DNA from: Corynespora cassiicola | Taxonomy: Eukaryota > Ascomycota > Dothideomycetes > Pleosporales > Corynesporascaceae | Length of the DNA stretch: 64,000 bases | Reading direction: 5' to 3' | Assembly: GCA_022059125.1 (NCBI GenBank) | Contig: JAEUWY010000001.1 | Span: 2,604,001 to 2,668,000 of the forward strand | Shown: in pieces, positions 1-11,648 of the stretch | How the letters are laid out: each line of letters starts with the position of its first letter | How positions within the stretch are numbered: position 1 is the first letter of the stretch | Program-made: the position numbers and the translations under genes | Notes under the pieces: model-generated | The model's database searches: none | What the model saw: only the letters and a program-made list of their open reading frames with translations | Told to the model about the DNA's origin: nothing

Positions 1-1015
1 TGTGGGAAAGGGGAAGAGTCGACCCCAAGGCTACCTTGGACGGACATACGGACGCAGTTTGGACCGTCTGCGTTCTGCCTGCCACCTGTGCCTCCGTATT
101 TGGGGCAGACGGCAGCAATTACGGTGGCCCTGACCGGATACTGCTCGCTTCCGGATCTGCCGATGGCACCATCAAGATATGGGCTGTGAGCGCACCTCCA
201 CAACTGCACTCACCTCAGACTGGATCTCGACGAGGCGTTGGTGGCAGCCGAAGACACTCGGTCACGTCAGGATCCAACTACCCGTCGTCACCACAGCCAA
301 ACATGGTCACCTCAACACCGTTCCACTACATGCTGGTGCACACGATTGAGCGGGCCACTCACTCCTCGCCCACATGTATCAGCCCTCTGTCGTTGTCCGG
401 CGAGAACTTTGTAGTATCGTTCTCGGATGCTTCGATTCTGGTCTATGATACACGTACCGGCGAAGAACTTATCGGTATGGCCAGCGGTGAAACCTATGAC
501 GGAACACCTGCGACCGGCATCACTTCCGTGGTGACCACATCCCAGAGCATAGAGGGTGCACCTTCTCAAGAGTCTGGCCGCGGCTCGGAAGAAGAGGCTG
601 TTCATGGCCCTACGGGCTCGAACAGTGGCGGCGGTGTCGAGGGAGTAATAATTAGTGGCCATGAGGATCAATTCATTAGGTTCTATGATGCCAACAGTGG
701 TAAGTTCCACCCCCAGAGTCTCTAAAAAAGGCAATTCGCTTATGTTGCTTGTCAGGTCAATGCACATATAGCATGCTGGCCCATCCCTCAGCCATCTCCT
801 CTCTTTCGCTCAGCAAGGATGGCCGTGAGGCTGTCTCTGCGGGCCACGATGCCTCTATCCGCTTTTGGTCACTCGACAAGCGTATCTGCACGCAGGAAAT
901 CACGGCACATCGTATCATGCGTGGCGAGGGTGTCTGTAGTGTAGTCTGGAGCCAGGACGGACGGCTAGTTGTCTCGGCTGGTGGAGATGGCGTTGTCAAG
1001 GTCTTTGCAAGATAA
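1..1015 (+). CDS. PRO11: Striatin-family WD40 protein, 3' end only
   Basis: C-terminal WD40 part of a striatin, the B-type PP2A subunit that scaffolds the STRIPAK complex; in filamentous ascomycetes the homologue PRO11 is needed for hyphal fusion and fruiting-body development. The frame is already open at the left edge, so the N-terminal caveolin-binding, coiled-coil and calmodulin-binding parts lie outside. Exons are 1-699 and 756-1015. The intron 700-755 (GTAAGT...TCAG) restores an ASN-SER-GLY-GLN-CYS junction across an AAC AGT G|GT CAA TGC split. WD repeats are visible at [42 protein letters not shown] and [13 protein letters not shown], ending a few residues before the stop as in striatins. 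The family call rests on blade spacing and on the segment after the RFWSLD blade, which reads like the striatin C-terminal blade (CTQEITAHR). Another WD40 protein is possible but less likely. Confidence 0.82.
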
Positions 1016-1819
1016 TGCCGACCTTCTTCATGTGACCCTTCGACTACGCCTTTTGCATTATTACCTACATCATACCCCCAGCGCGCATCGGATCATATGG
1101 ATGGAATGAAGACAACGACCAGGTAATCTCTTCTTTTGGAACGTGACCTTTTTTACCCTTCTTGTATGATCCTCACTTTTCCATTCGCTTCATGTTCGTT
1201 CCTCTGCACGTCTTATGATAAGGGAGGGACTTGGGTTGGGGCGCGCAGTTTTGGACGTTCAGACTCCCCTCTTGGGGAACATTACATCACACTGACCTTA
1301 ATGCATGGTATTGGGGCATCGCTAAAAGATGAGCATGGAGCATGTGCCTAGCTTTCTTCCTCCTTGTCAGATCTTGAGGAGCCGAACCAGACCTACTCGC
1401 GTAGATGTATTATATAGGATTGGAATGAATAATGGTTATGTGGGACGTGGCACTTTGGCCCTGGGCCCTGAGCCATTGAAAATTGGCTTCTTTTCTCAAT
1501 CTTTTTGGGGGCATTGACCCAATTTTCGTTCTGATAGGAATCATGGCTGGATACAGGCTACCTGCTATAATCGCTGGTGTTTTGGGCAGGAAAGCTGTCG
1601 TCCCGGTCACCTGCCTCCATCTGTGACAAGGGCAGTTTTGTTTCCTGCACACACAAGCCAATCACCTACTCTCTTTGATAGCATTATAGCCTTGTCTTAC
1701 CTTGACTTACGGCATTATTGGCAAACGCAGACTTCCGCGAGCCACTTTTCCCCATCTCTTCGCTCCTTCCCTCAACACTCTTAACTCTCTTACTTGCTAT
1801 CCCTGTTACCGACCTCTAC
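1016..1819. other. Intergenic, striatin 3' flank to BTB-like gene 5' flank
   Basis: About 800 bases between two genes on the same strand. Only short unrelated open frames are present. It is pyrimidine-rich near 1740-1800, consistent with the promoter and 5' leader of the next gene. I see no RNA gene or repeat. Confidence 0.5.
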
Positions 1820-3755
1820 ATGAAGTCTCCCTCTACAACCTCCCGAAAATCTATTACTGACTATCACCCTGTCTTTGACTACCTCTTTCTCACCTACACC
1901 TAGAGGCCGGCATCTGGCTGACAATTCTGGCTCCGGCACGCCATTTTCAGCCTTGCCTTGAAAGGAAAGGCTATATCTACGACAATCAATTTCCACACCC
2001 GCACCGACAGAAGAGACGAGCGTCCAGCTCTCCCCCCGCAACACGAAAGCATCGTACAGCAAGAGCTTCATACAGTCCTGTCAGTGATTCCTCGAGTAGT
2101 GACCTGGATAAAGACAAAAGCCTGGACCACTCCAGCGAGTGTCATACGTCGACATCGCCAGGGAGCGGTTGCTCTGGCTCATCTTCGGGATCATTGATTC
2201 CTGGTGATGTCATTGGACCATCTACTGAGCTTGCGGCGCCAGTTCCAGCTTCAACAAGAGTTCCGACCTTTTTGGCAACCCAACAGGTCTCCAAAGGTAC
2301 GAATAATTGTTATTTTGCAACACCTAAACTCTTCTCTGATGCATCATAGGCGTTTTAAACGTACCACCACTAGCCTCAGAGCTTAATTTACCAAACACGA
2401 TGGAAGCATTTCGCTTGAACACTCCGCGAAGCAGGGAACCGTCCCACGATGAGACTATAGTATGTTTTTCTTTGTCGTATTACGTGGGTTGGCTGATTTT
2501 CTAGATATTTCCTTGCTCAAAGGAAATAACCAACAGCCGGAATACCGGAGCCTTGATCCCCTACAATGGCCCTGACCGGTTCCCCGTGTTTACAAAAGGC
2601 AATGTGATTATACGAACCGGGCAGGGAATCTCACCTAGCGAATACAGGCTTCACAGTACGGTGCTCAGCAGACATTCTCCGTGGTTTGCGAATTTGTTCC
2701 AAAGGGTCGACACAGTAAATCCTAATTCAACCTGGTTCCTATTCAAGCTGGAAGTAAAGAATAGCAAGGTCACGTTAGTAAATCAGCATGCCCTTGGGAG
2801 TACACCGGAAATACGCCCATCTGGGAACGAAGCATGCTATGCAAGTACCTTGAATAGAATAGAGCCACTTCGGAATGACTCTGCATCACCAAGAGTCCCC
2901 TTCCAGGCGAGTCCCGTTCTTGAAATTTCAGAAGGTCAGGCGGCCGTCGCCTTGTACGGGCAAGTGCTAGGCGCCTTCTACAATAACCCTCCTGAGATTC
3001 CAAAATCGGACGTTGAAACAACATTGGACTATGCTGAAAGGATTGTCAAAGTAGCCAGTGAGCTTGGATGCATGCACTTGATTCGACAATACCTAACCAC
3101 AGCTTTGGCACAATATCGCCAGGCTCTGTTCATTGCCATCAAGGACGACCCGGCAAGATGGCTTCAAATGGCAACGTCAATTGAGGACAAAAGTATATAC
3201 ACAGAATCGCTGGTACATATTGTTGGCGCACATCCTTTTTGGCCGTGGCCTACCAAGCGAGCCGTGCTTCACGAGGACATTCTTCAATTGGTCAGAAAGA
3301 AGTCCGGCGAGCTTGTCAAAACTTGCATTGAGATTGACAGGGAGCTATTTCTGCTCAACATATACGGCCACGAAAAATCTCCACTGGGATTGACCCCTAC
3401 CAGCAACGTTGAGACTTGGGTTCTGATCCAGATGTTTCGCGACACGATAGCCCGAGAACTTGAGAGCCTGGACAATGACAGAAGGAGTAGCTTGCGCAAA
3501 GGTATATTTTACCGAAAGATCCACGGCGAGGATTATCTCGATTATGAGAGTACGAAGAGTATTGGACAAGGCTTGGTAGGAGGCAGATGGGAATCGCTCG
3601 GCAAAGAATTAAAGGAGTTGAAGCGTGACGCTGCTCAAGTCGTCGAAGAAGTCGCCAAGAATGAGCTGATGATCGACCCTGCAGCTCACGGAATTGAATA
3701 CCTCACTTGTACAAAGATCTCTGAGGAAGACATTCCCTGGCGTTCGCTGGCCTAG
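1820..3755 (+). CDS. BTB-like domain fungal protein
   Basis: A protein with the fungal BTB-like layout: a strand-rich start (FPVFTKGNVIIRTG) leading into a helix typical of POZ domains (YRLHSTVLSRHSPWFANLF), then an insert, then a helical region up to RSLA at the stop. BTB domains mediate dimerisation and often Cullin-3 binding; no partner domain is visible here. Proposed exons are 1820-1870, 1951-2296, 2350-2459 and 2505-3755, giving about 585 residues. The three downstream exons keep one open frame and introns 2297-2349 and 2460-2504 have normal GTACGA/GTATGT donors. The first exon is tentative: the frame from 1876 to 2296 contains no ATG, and the 1871 donor (GTCTTT) is weak, although it keeps phase 0 and has a CTGAC branch site and a TTTTCAG acceptor. 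The first 150 residues are Ser/Pro/Arg-rich and probably disordered. Confidence 0.68.
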
Positions 3756-4301
3756 GGTACCTTTTGGCGTCTACGGTGGATGCACGCTTCTCCCAATCGA
3801 ACATACCGCCCAGTTTCTGAACTGAGGGGATGGGCCAAAGGCATCAAGTAAGGACAGGGGCCAAGTGCTGATGAAAGTATAGAGGGGGAATGTATGGTGA
3901 ACGCAATTGGTCTTTTTATTACCCCGGGCTGGTGCTTATGCCGGTTACTCCTCTCCTACATATAGTCAACTAAACCGGGCGCCCTCACCACTGCTTAGCT
4001 TAAGTCGCAGCCAGTCCAAAAGCGAGCATTGATACAGGGCCCATTTCCTAGGATACAAACTTATTTCTACGATCAGCTTCCTGGAGTCTAAGTCTGATAT
4101 TGGCTGATAATGTGACATGACGATGCTAAAGAGGCCTGTACATTTCTGTCAATACCATACACACTGAGCTTTTGGACATTTTCACGGCAATCCTCCGCAC
4201 ACGTTAGAGGTTACATAATTTGACATGTTTCATTATTTCGATCCGATTCGGCAGCGTATTTACATGATTATCGTCATCATCATAACAACACCAGCACCCA
4301 T
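3756..4301. other. Convergent intergenic region
   Basis: About 550 bases between the 3' ends of the BTB-like gene and the carboxylesterase gene. It is expected to hold both 3' untranslated regions. I see no gene, RNA or repeat. Confidence 0.5.
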
Positions 4302-6046
4302 TTACTTCTCCAACCTCACAGCCCTCTCCTCATCCCTCCACCACTCACACTGCGTCCTCCTGATGGCATCCCCCTCAGCCCTCGAGTTTCCAAAGGCCTC
4401 CATCCTGAGCTGCAACCCGGGCTTGCCCTCGGCATACTCATCCACATACGCTGGCCACTTGGGCAAGCCCGTCCTGTTCCCAGCGTTCGGATCGCCAAAC
4501 GCGACGAAGTCGGCAAAGTACGTCGACAGCAGCTCGCCCACCTGCGGGTACTGCACGCCGCCGGTGCCGCTGGGCTCGGCCCATGTGTACTTTGTGTCTG
4601 CCGTGTGCGGGATGCCCCTCCAGGTGGGGAACGTGTTGTTGGTGGTGAAGTGCAGCTTGTAGACGGGCACGCCTGCGTCGGCCATGCGGACGGCAGTCTC
4701 CTGGCCGGCGCACGCGTACATGTAGTCGGTGAGGGCGGCGGAGATGCGCTCGAACTGGGTGGCGTTGGGGCTGTGGGAGTACTCGCCGTTCTCGGGGTCG
4801 AGGGTGGGGTCCGGGTACAGGGCCTCGAGGTCGGCGAGGTCGGCGGCGGTCAGGCCGGGGATCAGGGTCTGGAAGAAGGCGAGGAATTGGTCGTTGGTTT
4901 CAATGTCTCCCGGGGAGTAGTACTTGGCTTCGTCGCGCACGTTGGTGGTGATGGTGGGGATGCGGTAGAATTGCTCGTTGATGCCGGAGGTGGAGCCTGC
5001 CTGCTCGAGGAGGGCGCCGCCCTTGGTGGGCTGGAAGGGCCAGGTGATGTCGTACTCGGAGTCATCGAAGAGCTTAGTGCTGGCTTGCTCGATGGCAGTG
5101 ATGTTGGCGGCGCGAAGGCAGGAGAGGACCTCCGTGTCGGTGCTGTTGGCGACCTCGTTGCAGCCAATGAGGCCGAGGAACTGGGCGAACTGCCTCTGGT
5201 AGAGAGGGTAGGTGGCGTCTGGGAAAGCTCGAGCCGTGATGCTGCCAGATTGCAGAATGGCTTGGGAGAAGAGCGGCGAGGGACCCTCGGTCTTGTCGTA
5301 GTTGTGGAACAGGTGGATGCCGACGGAGTGAGCACCAGCAGAGCGTCCACCAATGGTGACGCGTGAAGCATCACCGCCAAAGCTGGAGATGTACTTTTGC
5401 ACAAACTTGAAGAGCAATTCTTGGTCCAGCAGACCGAGGTTCAGAAGACCGAGGCGCTCAAAGATGGGAGTCGGGAGGAAGCCGAGAGAGTTGACTCGGT
5501 AGTTGAAGGTCACGACCACAATGGGTTCCTTGGAGGCGGCGACGAAAGCAGCGCCATCAAAGCTCCTGGCAGAGCCCTGGACGAATCCACCCTAATTCGG
5601 TCAGCATAAGTATAGTCAGGAATTACTTCTGTTTGACGTACTCCGTGGATCCAGATGAAGACTGGCAGCTTTTGATCCAAAGTAACGTTTTGAGGGCGGA
5701 AAACATTAAAGTTCAAGCATGCCTCGCTCTGAGGGAAGGAAAGTGCGGTAGGGTCCTGGATACACGAGTATCCATACTGGGTGGCATTCTTCGTTCCCGA
5801 AAACTCCTTGGGGAAGTCCACATGAGCAAAACGGCCTTCGCCGACGGGCTGCGTAGCGTAGTCAATGCCGAGCCACGCATTGACCGGAGTACTAAGAGGC
5901 TTCTTGGTCAACGTCTCGCCGACCGTCGTGCCAACAAAGCTTCCATAGCCAGGCAGAGTGACACCGCGGGAAATCTCTGCCGTTGAGACGGTAGCCAGTG
6001 CCGCGAAAGCGGCAAGGTAGGGCTGGAAGGTGCTGAGGAGGCCCAT
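4302..6046 (-). CDS. Secreted type-B carboxylesterase/lipase
   Basis: A 564-residue alpha/beta-hydrolase of the carboxylesterase type-B (esterase/lipase/cholinesterase) family, hydrolysing carboxylic esters and probably secreted. Exons are 6046-5642 and 5591-4302; the 50-nt intron falls inside the oxyanion-hole motif and splicing creates IHG|GGF. The nucleophile Ser is near residue 219 in GGRSAGAH (GXSXG), and a plausible catalytic His lies in RGIPHTAD. The N-terminus from the chosen Met (MGLLSTFQPYLAAFAALATV) is a good signal peptide. A second in-frame ATG at 6121 would add 25 hydrophobic residues, but a TATATAAA box sits only 9 bases upstream of it, so transcription should begin downstream of 6121 and use the ATG at 6046. 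Natural substrate unknown. Confidence 0.9.
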
Positions 6047-6129
6047 GGCGTCGACTTTTATTAGCAAAGGCCAGACGATGCTTCCGCAATACGCGAAGGC
6101 GAGCTCGAGCAGCAGAAGCATGGCGGAGG

Positions 6130-6137
6130 TTTATATA
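6130..6137 (-). promoter_or_regulatory. TATA box of the carboxylesterase gene
   Basis: TATATAAA on the minus strand, 84 bases upstream of the preferred start codon at 6046 and 9 bases upstream of the alternative ATG at 6121. With a usual 30-60 base TATA-to-start distance, transcripts would begin around 6070-6100, which argues for the shorter protein. Confidence 0.5.
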
Positions 6138-6984
6138 GTGCAGCTTCCGCTAGTTCGGCAGCGGACACCCTGTGTCTCCAGAAGAATTGTGCGCCGACAT
6201 AAGGGCCGTTGAATTTACCGCTCCACGGCACGCGGACCTACATCTAGAAACCGCGCAGGTAGTCCGTCGATCATGGCAAGGCATGGCAGGTAATGTCCTC
6301 GGAGAAGAGTTCTGTATCCGCGTCCGAAGATTAACCAGCCAATCATGCACGCTATCGTCTTTTTCTGCCACCATCACCCGCCTTCTCCACAAGCTCTCGG
6401 GGCCGGTCCCCTGAGGAAAGAGGAAAATGCAGTCCGGGGACGACAAGACCCCCACCCTTCGCAATTATGGGGCAATATCACTCTGCCCCGACAGAAAGAT
6501 GATAGCGGCCATCGGAAGCTCCATCGGAAGCACCGTCGGAGGTAGCTGCTGCGCTATCGGAGGGATTGACAAGTGATATGAAGGCTTGTTCGCGGATTGC
6601 GGGTGTGATAAGGAACCTCATGGCGGATACCTGTATAATGAGTGGCTTTGTGATTTAAATGACATCAATCGGCCCGTCATAGCTGATATAGAGACATCCA
6701 CTTTGCTGGAGCGTGTACCTTGGCAGAGAATATCATGCAGGAACGGAAAAGATCCAATTGGTTCCTGCATTCATCGGAAGGGACGTTGATCAGAGCCAAG
6801 ACGTTTGTCGAGCATCTCGTAGACTCGTCACTGTGTGTTCGATTCTGGTGGCAGAGGCACGATCCTGCTGGCCTATTTTACTGAAGATGGATATCGAAAA
6901 CACTCGAGTCGGCTGCAATCTTCTGCGGAAAACATTTCCAAAACTGGAAGGGGTATCAATTTATGCCTACTGAAAGCGTTAAAA
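6138..6984. other. Intergenic, carboxylesterase promoter side
   Basis: About 850 bases between the 5' end of the carboxylesterase gene and the 3' end of the SARAF-like gene, both on the minus strand. It should hold the upstream control region of the esterase. Short open frames of 60-104 codons are present on both strands without coding character. Confidence 0.45.
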
Positions 6985-7991
6985 CTATCTGCGTGATGTG
7001 GATCCAAACCCTGTACTCTCGTGCCTCGTAGACGAGTACCCTGATCCAGAGGAGCCAGAAGATGATCTGGAGCTACCCTCGCCGTTGTTCCATGAACTGC
7101 CTCGGCCACTGTCCCATCTAGAGCTGCCTCGCGTGTTGTTGCCTGCACGACCCGCTGCGTAACCAGCAGCAGCACCGCCTAGAGCTCCAGACCAGAATCC
7201 CGGCCGCCAGCCTCCAGTACCTCCATAGTTGGACTGCGGTTTGGACCCGGGCGAAGGACGCCAGTCGTACGGTGGAGGTGGATCGTCATCACCACCCCAT
7301 CCGCCACCGCCGCCGCCTCCCCATCCAGGACGATTCCCAGGTCGCGGGCCAGCACCTTCTCCCCTGGCCCATCCTACAAAGGCCGAGTATACAATGTACA
7401 GCGCGACGCCGATGAAGATGAGCCAGAACACGGCGGTCGTGATGCGCTCACCCATGGTCTCTGGGTGGTGCCTCCTGTCATCATCGTCGCCGAACCAATG
7501 CTTTCTCTTGCCATACTTTTCTTCTCCCTTGCTTGTCAAAACCAGCCTATATTCCACTCCGCAGCTTCCTTTGAGGATGTATGGGTCGTCGGGGTAATCG
7601 TAGCCTTCGCAGATGACGTCGGTGCTGCCTAGCTTGAATTCTTCGGGAAGGGATGCGGTACACGTCCACTGGATGTCTTCTTGGTCGTAGTCATAGCCCG
7701 AGTTCTTGCATCGCATGACATCGACCTCGTAGAGGCCTTTGGCAGATCCGCCGACGCATCTTAGCTGCCGAGAGCTGTCAGCCAAGACGAACGGTGGCTT
7801 GGGGATGTTCTCAAAGGGAGACTTACCTGTGGGATTGATTCGACGCGGCGATGCGAAGTCTCTAGACCATTCCGTAAAGTGAGGCTCTGGACGTTTGAGA
7901 GTTTGACTTTGTTGCCTGAGCGCAGTGCAGCTTCAGCGCCGCTGGCGAGGCTTGTGGCCAACAGCGCTGGGTAGAGGCACGAGAGGTGCAT
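6985..7991 (-). CDS. SARAF-like (TMEM66) ER membrane protein
   Basis: Fungal member of the store-operated calcium entry-associated regulatory factor family. In animals SARAF is an ER membrane protein that slows calcium refilling through STIM; the fungal role is not established. Exons are 7991-7827 and 7764-6985, 314 residues. The intron 7765-7826 (GTAAGT...CGGCAG) joins SIPQ to LRCVGGSAKG, matching the conserved IPQ-LxCVGG block. A signal peptide begins MHLSCLYPALLATSLASGAEA; the lumenal part has Cys residues in CVGG, MRCKNSG, IQWTCTA, VICEGYD and GSCGVEYRL; one membrane helix follows (ITTAVFWLIFIGVALYIVY). The cytosolic tail is very Gly/Pro/Ser/Arg-rich with GWGGGG runs. It is divergently arranged with PBN1, another ER membrane protein, with 285 bases between the start codons. 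Confidence 0.88.
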
Positions 7992-8276
7992 TTCGAGGTA
8001 GCAATGGACAATTCAGAGGTTGTAGAGCTTTCAACGAGAGGAAGAATGAAGTGTGGCCATTCGTGGCGCGAGCTAGGCAGAAGGACACGTTTGTGTTGAT
8101 CAAAGAGCTTTCTAGACGTACGCGGGCGTGAATGTGTACCGCCACCGCGTGACTTGGCGTTCGTCACTCGAGGGATGCACGTGCTGTAACATACGCCTGC
8201 ATCGAGCTAGTGCCAAATTGAATACATGGTGCCCCGAACTTCATGCCTCCAACACACCTCACCAATCAACGTCACA

Positions 8277-9948
8277 ATGAAGCAGCGTATAACTTATTTG
8301 GTGCACAACCCCGAGGAGTTTACTCCTGAGCAGCTCGAGGTGACCTCGTCGTCACTCAAGCTTGACAAGCTCAACGCGGCCAAGGAGCATCGGATCACCA
8401 TCGGACTGAGCGAGCTACCACGCGAGGTATGATCTGGATTATCACATCCATCTTACCCTCTTTTGCTCCAAAAATGTTGCACAAGTCTTGATACTAAGGT
8501 CCTTCAGCTTGGCAAAGCTATCGAACAATGGCATGAGCTGCATATTCGTTGGGCGACAACCCGCCCGTATACCGCTGTCCCACCTTTTCTATCACGTGTT
8601 TCCCCCGGACTGCACGTCTTCTTCACGCCGCTCAAGGGACAACCAGCAGCTCCATTATGTCCTCTTATCCAAGATGTGTTTGGAAAGGACCTAAAATGCT
8701 CTGATGAGCCAGAGCAATCCTCCATCAAGATGCCTATACTCTCGGAGCGCTTTTCTATGAGCGCGTCGGATCAATACTACTCTTTCCTCCCGTCTCTGGA
8801 AGGTCTAATAAGTTTTGTAAATGAACAAGTTTGCAAGGGCGATGCAAAGTGCCAAGAGAGAGTCTCCAATCTGAGAGATGTGGACTATCTTGACATTGAT
8901 TTCGACACCATCTCGCACGCCGTGGTCTTGAATGCATACTGGGGCAAGGCCTCTGAGGGCAGCTGGGCTGAGACAATATCCCTGCCCGGGAAAGAAGAGA
9001 CGATTGAGATTGGTGTGTTGAACCATGAGCCCAACCCTGACCCTGAAGACATTGGTTTCTCGGGATTCCTTGTCGTACTAGGACAGGACCAAGCCTTGAG
9101 TAAGTTGTACCTCTTCTGACCTACTCTCATCTAACACACTTTAACTAGAACCCACGCGCTTCCAAACCCCAACGCGCCACTACCCGCTCTCCCCTAAATC
9201 CCCTGCTTTCAAAACCTCCTTTTCTCACCCCACTGGCCTCCACCCCACCCTCACACTCTCCTTCCCCCCCTCCTCCTCCCTTACCCCACCTGACCGCTCC
9301 TGCAAACTCCACGCGCATCTCACCCTCCCCTCGTACCTCTTCATCGACAAATATCAATTCTCAGACCCCCTCTTCCTCGCCTCCCACCACCTCACCTCCC
9401 TCCGCAGCATCGCCGGTGCCACCGACCTCGAGGCCCCAGACTGGGTCGTCCCGCAATGGGGCAGCGCCGCCCTCTTCGAAATTGCGATTCCGGACGTGGA
9501 CTTTAACGAGGACGACGAGCCGGCAGCAGCAGCAGCAGCAGCAGGCGAATGGAACGTCTCCATCCCCCTCCACCTGCGCTACCTCCCCGCCGCCCCCGCC
9601 CCACACTCGCGCGTTCCCATCCCTTGGCCCGCAGTCTTCTGGGCCTGCCGCGCAGAGGAAGGCACAAAGATGAATGTCAACCCCTTTGATCGCATTCACC
9701 TCGGGTACGAGGGCTTGTTTGGCCCCCGCACGCGCTTCATGCATGTCCCGCCTAGCACGGCCGGCAATGGCAGCGGGGCGCTCGTGCAGTGGATCGACGT
9801 CCCCGTGCTGGATCTGAGGGGCGCGAGGTGGGTCGAGGTCGGGACGGTGGGGGCGGTGCTGGTAGCGTTCCTGGGGCTTTGTTGGGCGCTGTTTGGGAAG
9901 AGGGGGGGTGGGGGTGCAAAGGCAGAGGTGGGGAAGAAGAAGCAGTAG
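8277..9948 (+). CDS. PBN1: Pbn1/PIG-X, GPI mannosyltransferase I accessory subunit
   Basis: ER membrane glycoprotein that partners the Gpi14/PIG-M catalytic subunit in adding the first mannose to GPI anchors. Exons are 8277-8426, 8508-9099 and 9149-9948, 513 residues. The start at 8277 gives MKQRITYLVHNPEEF, typical of the family; an in-frame ATG at 8226 would add 17 unrelated residues. The PIG-X domain occupies roughly the C-terminal half, with strands such as VSIPLHLRYLP and the conserved IPWPAVFWAC segment. A C-terminal membrane helix follows (WVEVGTVGAVLVAFLGLCWALF) with a short basic tail. A run of GCA codons (about 9523-9543) encodes a short poly-alanine stretch before the PIG-X core and is likely length-variable between isolates. 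Confidence 0.92.
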
Positions 9949-10262
9949 AGTGGATGGGTGGATGGGTGCTGTTTGGATACACGGTGGGGCAGGGGGAAAA
10001 GGCATGCCATATAGATTTCCAAAAAGTCCATTTCGTGCCCATGGGCGGTGTGGGGTATCTGAATCTACTGCTACTTGTGCTGCTACCACTGCTATGCGGC
10101 CTAGTCTAGAATGCGACATGTGCATCCATGTTTGGCCGTAATATTGCGTTTCCTTCGTTTTCATTCGGTGTATATGTCAACCCGCGAACTATTGTCCTGA
10201 AATGCTCATCAAATAGTATCCAAGCAAACGCCAGTCTATATCCGAGGAGTGAATGCGAGAGC
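9949..10262. other. Convergent intergenic region
   Basis: About 310 bases between the stops of PBN1 (+) and AOS1 (-). It is G-rich just after PBN1. I see no gene in it. Confidence 0.5.
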
Positions 10263-11648
10263 CTACACCACCACGACCGACTCGACGGGAGCTGCAGGCA
10301 TGGCCGGCACGGGCGGCTCCTCGTAGATGGGGTGGAGAGCGTAGACGGGGCCGACACTCTCCTCGCCATCAAAGATCATGAGGTTCTGGATAGGCTGCTC
10401 GCGCTTGCCCAGCACATTGATGACGTCCTGAGCAAGCTGGCCACCCAAGAAAGCCGTGACTGGGGCAATCTCGCTGCCCAAGTTCTGGAGGAAGTTCTTC
10501 AAGAAGTCTGCCCTCAGAGTGTCCGGAGGCATCAGCAGCTCCTTGTGCTTTTCCGTGGCTAGCGTGGTGAAGAACTGCAGGGCCTGGTGGGAGTGCGTTG
10601 GCAGTATGCCGTGCCCGTTGCGCTGGAACTCCCACAGAGCGCGGATGCACGTCAACAGAGGATGGATCTTCTTCAGCTTGCGTGGGTTCTTTTGGATATC
10701 TGGCGGGAGAGGGCACGTGTTGACCAGCAAGAGCGGGGTGTATTTCTCGCGCTTGGTGACCATCTCAATGGTCTTGCCATTCTCCTTCTTGGTTGTCGTC
10801 GCAATAATCTCGCGGTGGGGAGCGCCTGGCTCGGGACCTAGACGCGTCTGTCGGTTCGACTGCTCGCGCTCCACAACAAAGTCGTGCTGTCCGAGATCGG
10901 CGAATATGTAGCCGTATAGGCCATGCGAGGCGCCGGCATAGAAGGGCCGCTGTGCTAACCGTGCACCGGAGTCCAGTCCGCTCAGGGAGAGGAAATCGAG
11001 GTCGGTCGCGATGATGACGTCGTAGGCGGCGTAGAAGTTGAGGTCTTGCTCATGCCTAATGTCGCGTGGGATGACATTGACCTTTACGCGCGGGTTAAGC
11101 TTCTGGATCTGCGGGGCTGCGGCGGCGGCGCGCTGTTGTTTTTGTCAGTCGGACTGATGGGTGTGCACGCATGAGTGAAGACGCACGTTCTTGCCCACGT
11201 CGGCTTCGGAGATGAAGAACTGCGCACCCAGATCCTCCTCGGTGACGTTCTCGTGGTCCGCCAATGTGATTGAGCCTATGCCGGCGAGAACGAGGTTCTT
11301 GGCAATCTCGTTGGCCAGGGCCTTGATGGAGACGAGGAGGATGTTGGCAGTGCGGATTCTAGGCAAGTCAGACGATACTGTCGGTGGTATATGACTGCGA
11401 CTCGTACTTTTCCTGGGCTTGGACTCCCCAGAGACGGATCTGGCGGTCGTAGAGAGCAATCTCATCTGGCGGTGGGTGTCAGCGCTGGCCGGCGCAACGT
11501 CATGGGCTTACTTACCGGCCGAGATGGTGTTGGCCTGGGCAATGGCGGCGACAGTGGCGCCAGCTGCATCCTGAGCGGGAAAGCTGCCGTTGGTAGGGGC
11601 AGGAGGAGCATGAGGAGCGCTCTGAGGGGCTGCGCGAGGGTCGGCCAT
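10263..11648 (-). CDS. AOS1: SUMO-activating enzyme subunit 1 (Aos1/Rad31)
   Basis: The E1-like subunit that pairs with Uba2 to activate SUMO in the nucleus. Exons are 11648-11516, 11465-11408, 11358-11187 and 11132-10263, 410 residues; all three introns keep the frame and have GT-AG ends. Recognisable blocks are EIALYDRQIRLWGVQAQEKI, the nucleotide-fold strand ANILLVSIKALANEIAKNLVLAG, SITLADHENV and the later DLNFYAAYDVIIATDLDF. The C-terminal half carries the adenylation-domain end (FLGGQLAQDVINVLGKREQP, NLMIFDGEE). As expected for Aos1, no catalytic cysteine domain is evident; that lies in Uba2. The N-terminal about 40 residues are Ala/Pro-rich and specific to this protein. Confidence 0.93.

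Noticed and set aside
4605..5366. 253-codon plus-strand frame antisense to the carboxylesterase
   Set aside because: Gly/Val/Glu-rich shadow of the real gene's third-position GC bias; the esterase motifs on the other strand are decisive.
9361..10164. 267-codon minus-strand frame across the PBN1 3' end
   Set aside because: Pro/Thr-rich shadow of PBN1 and its 3' flank, with no domain.
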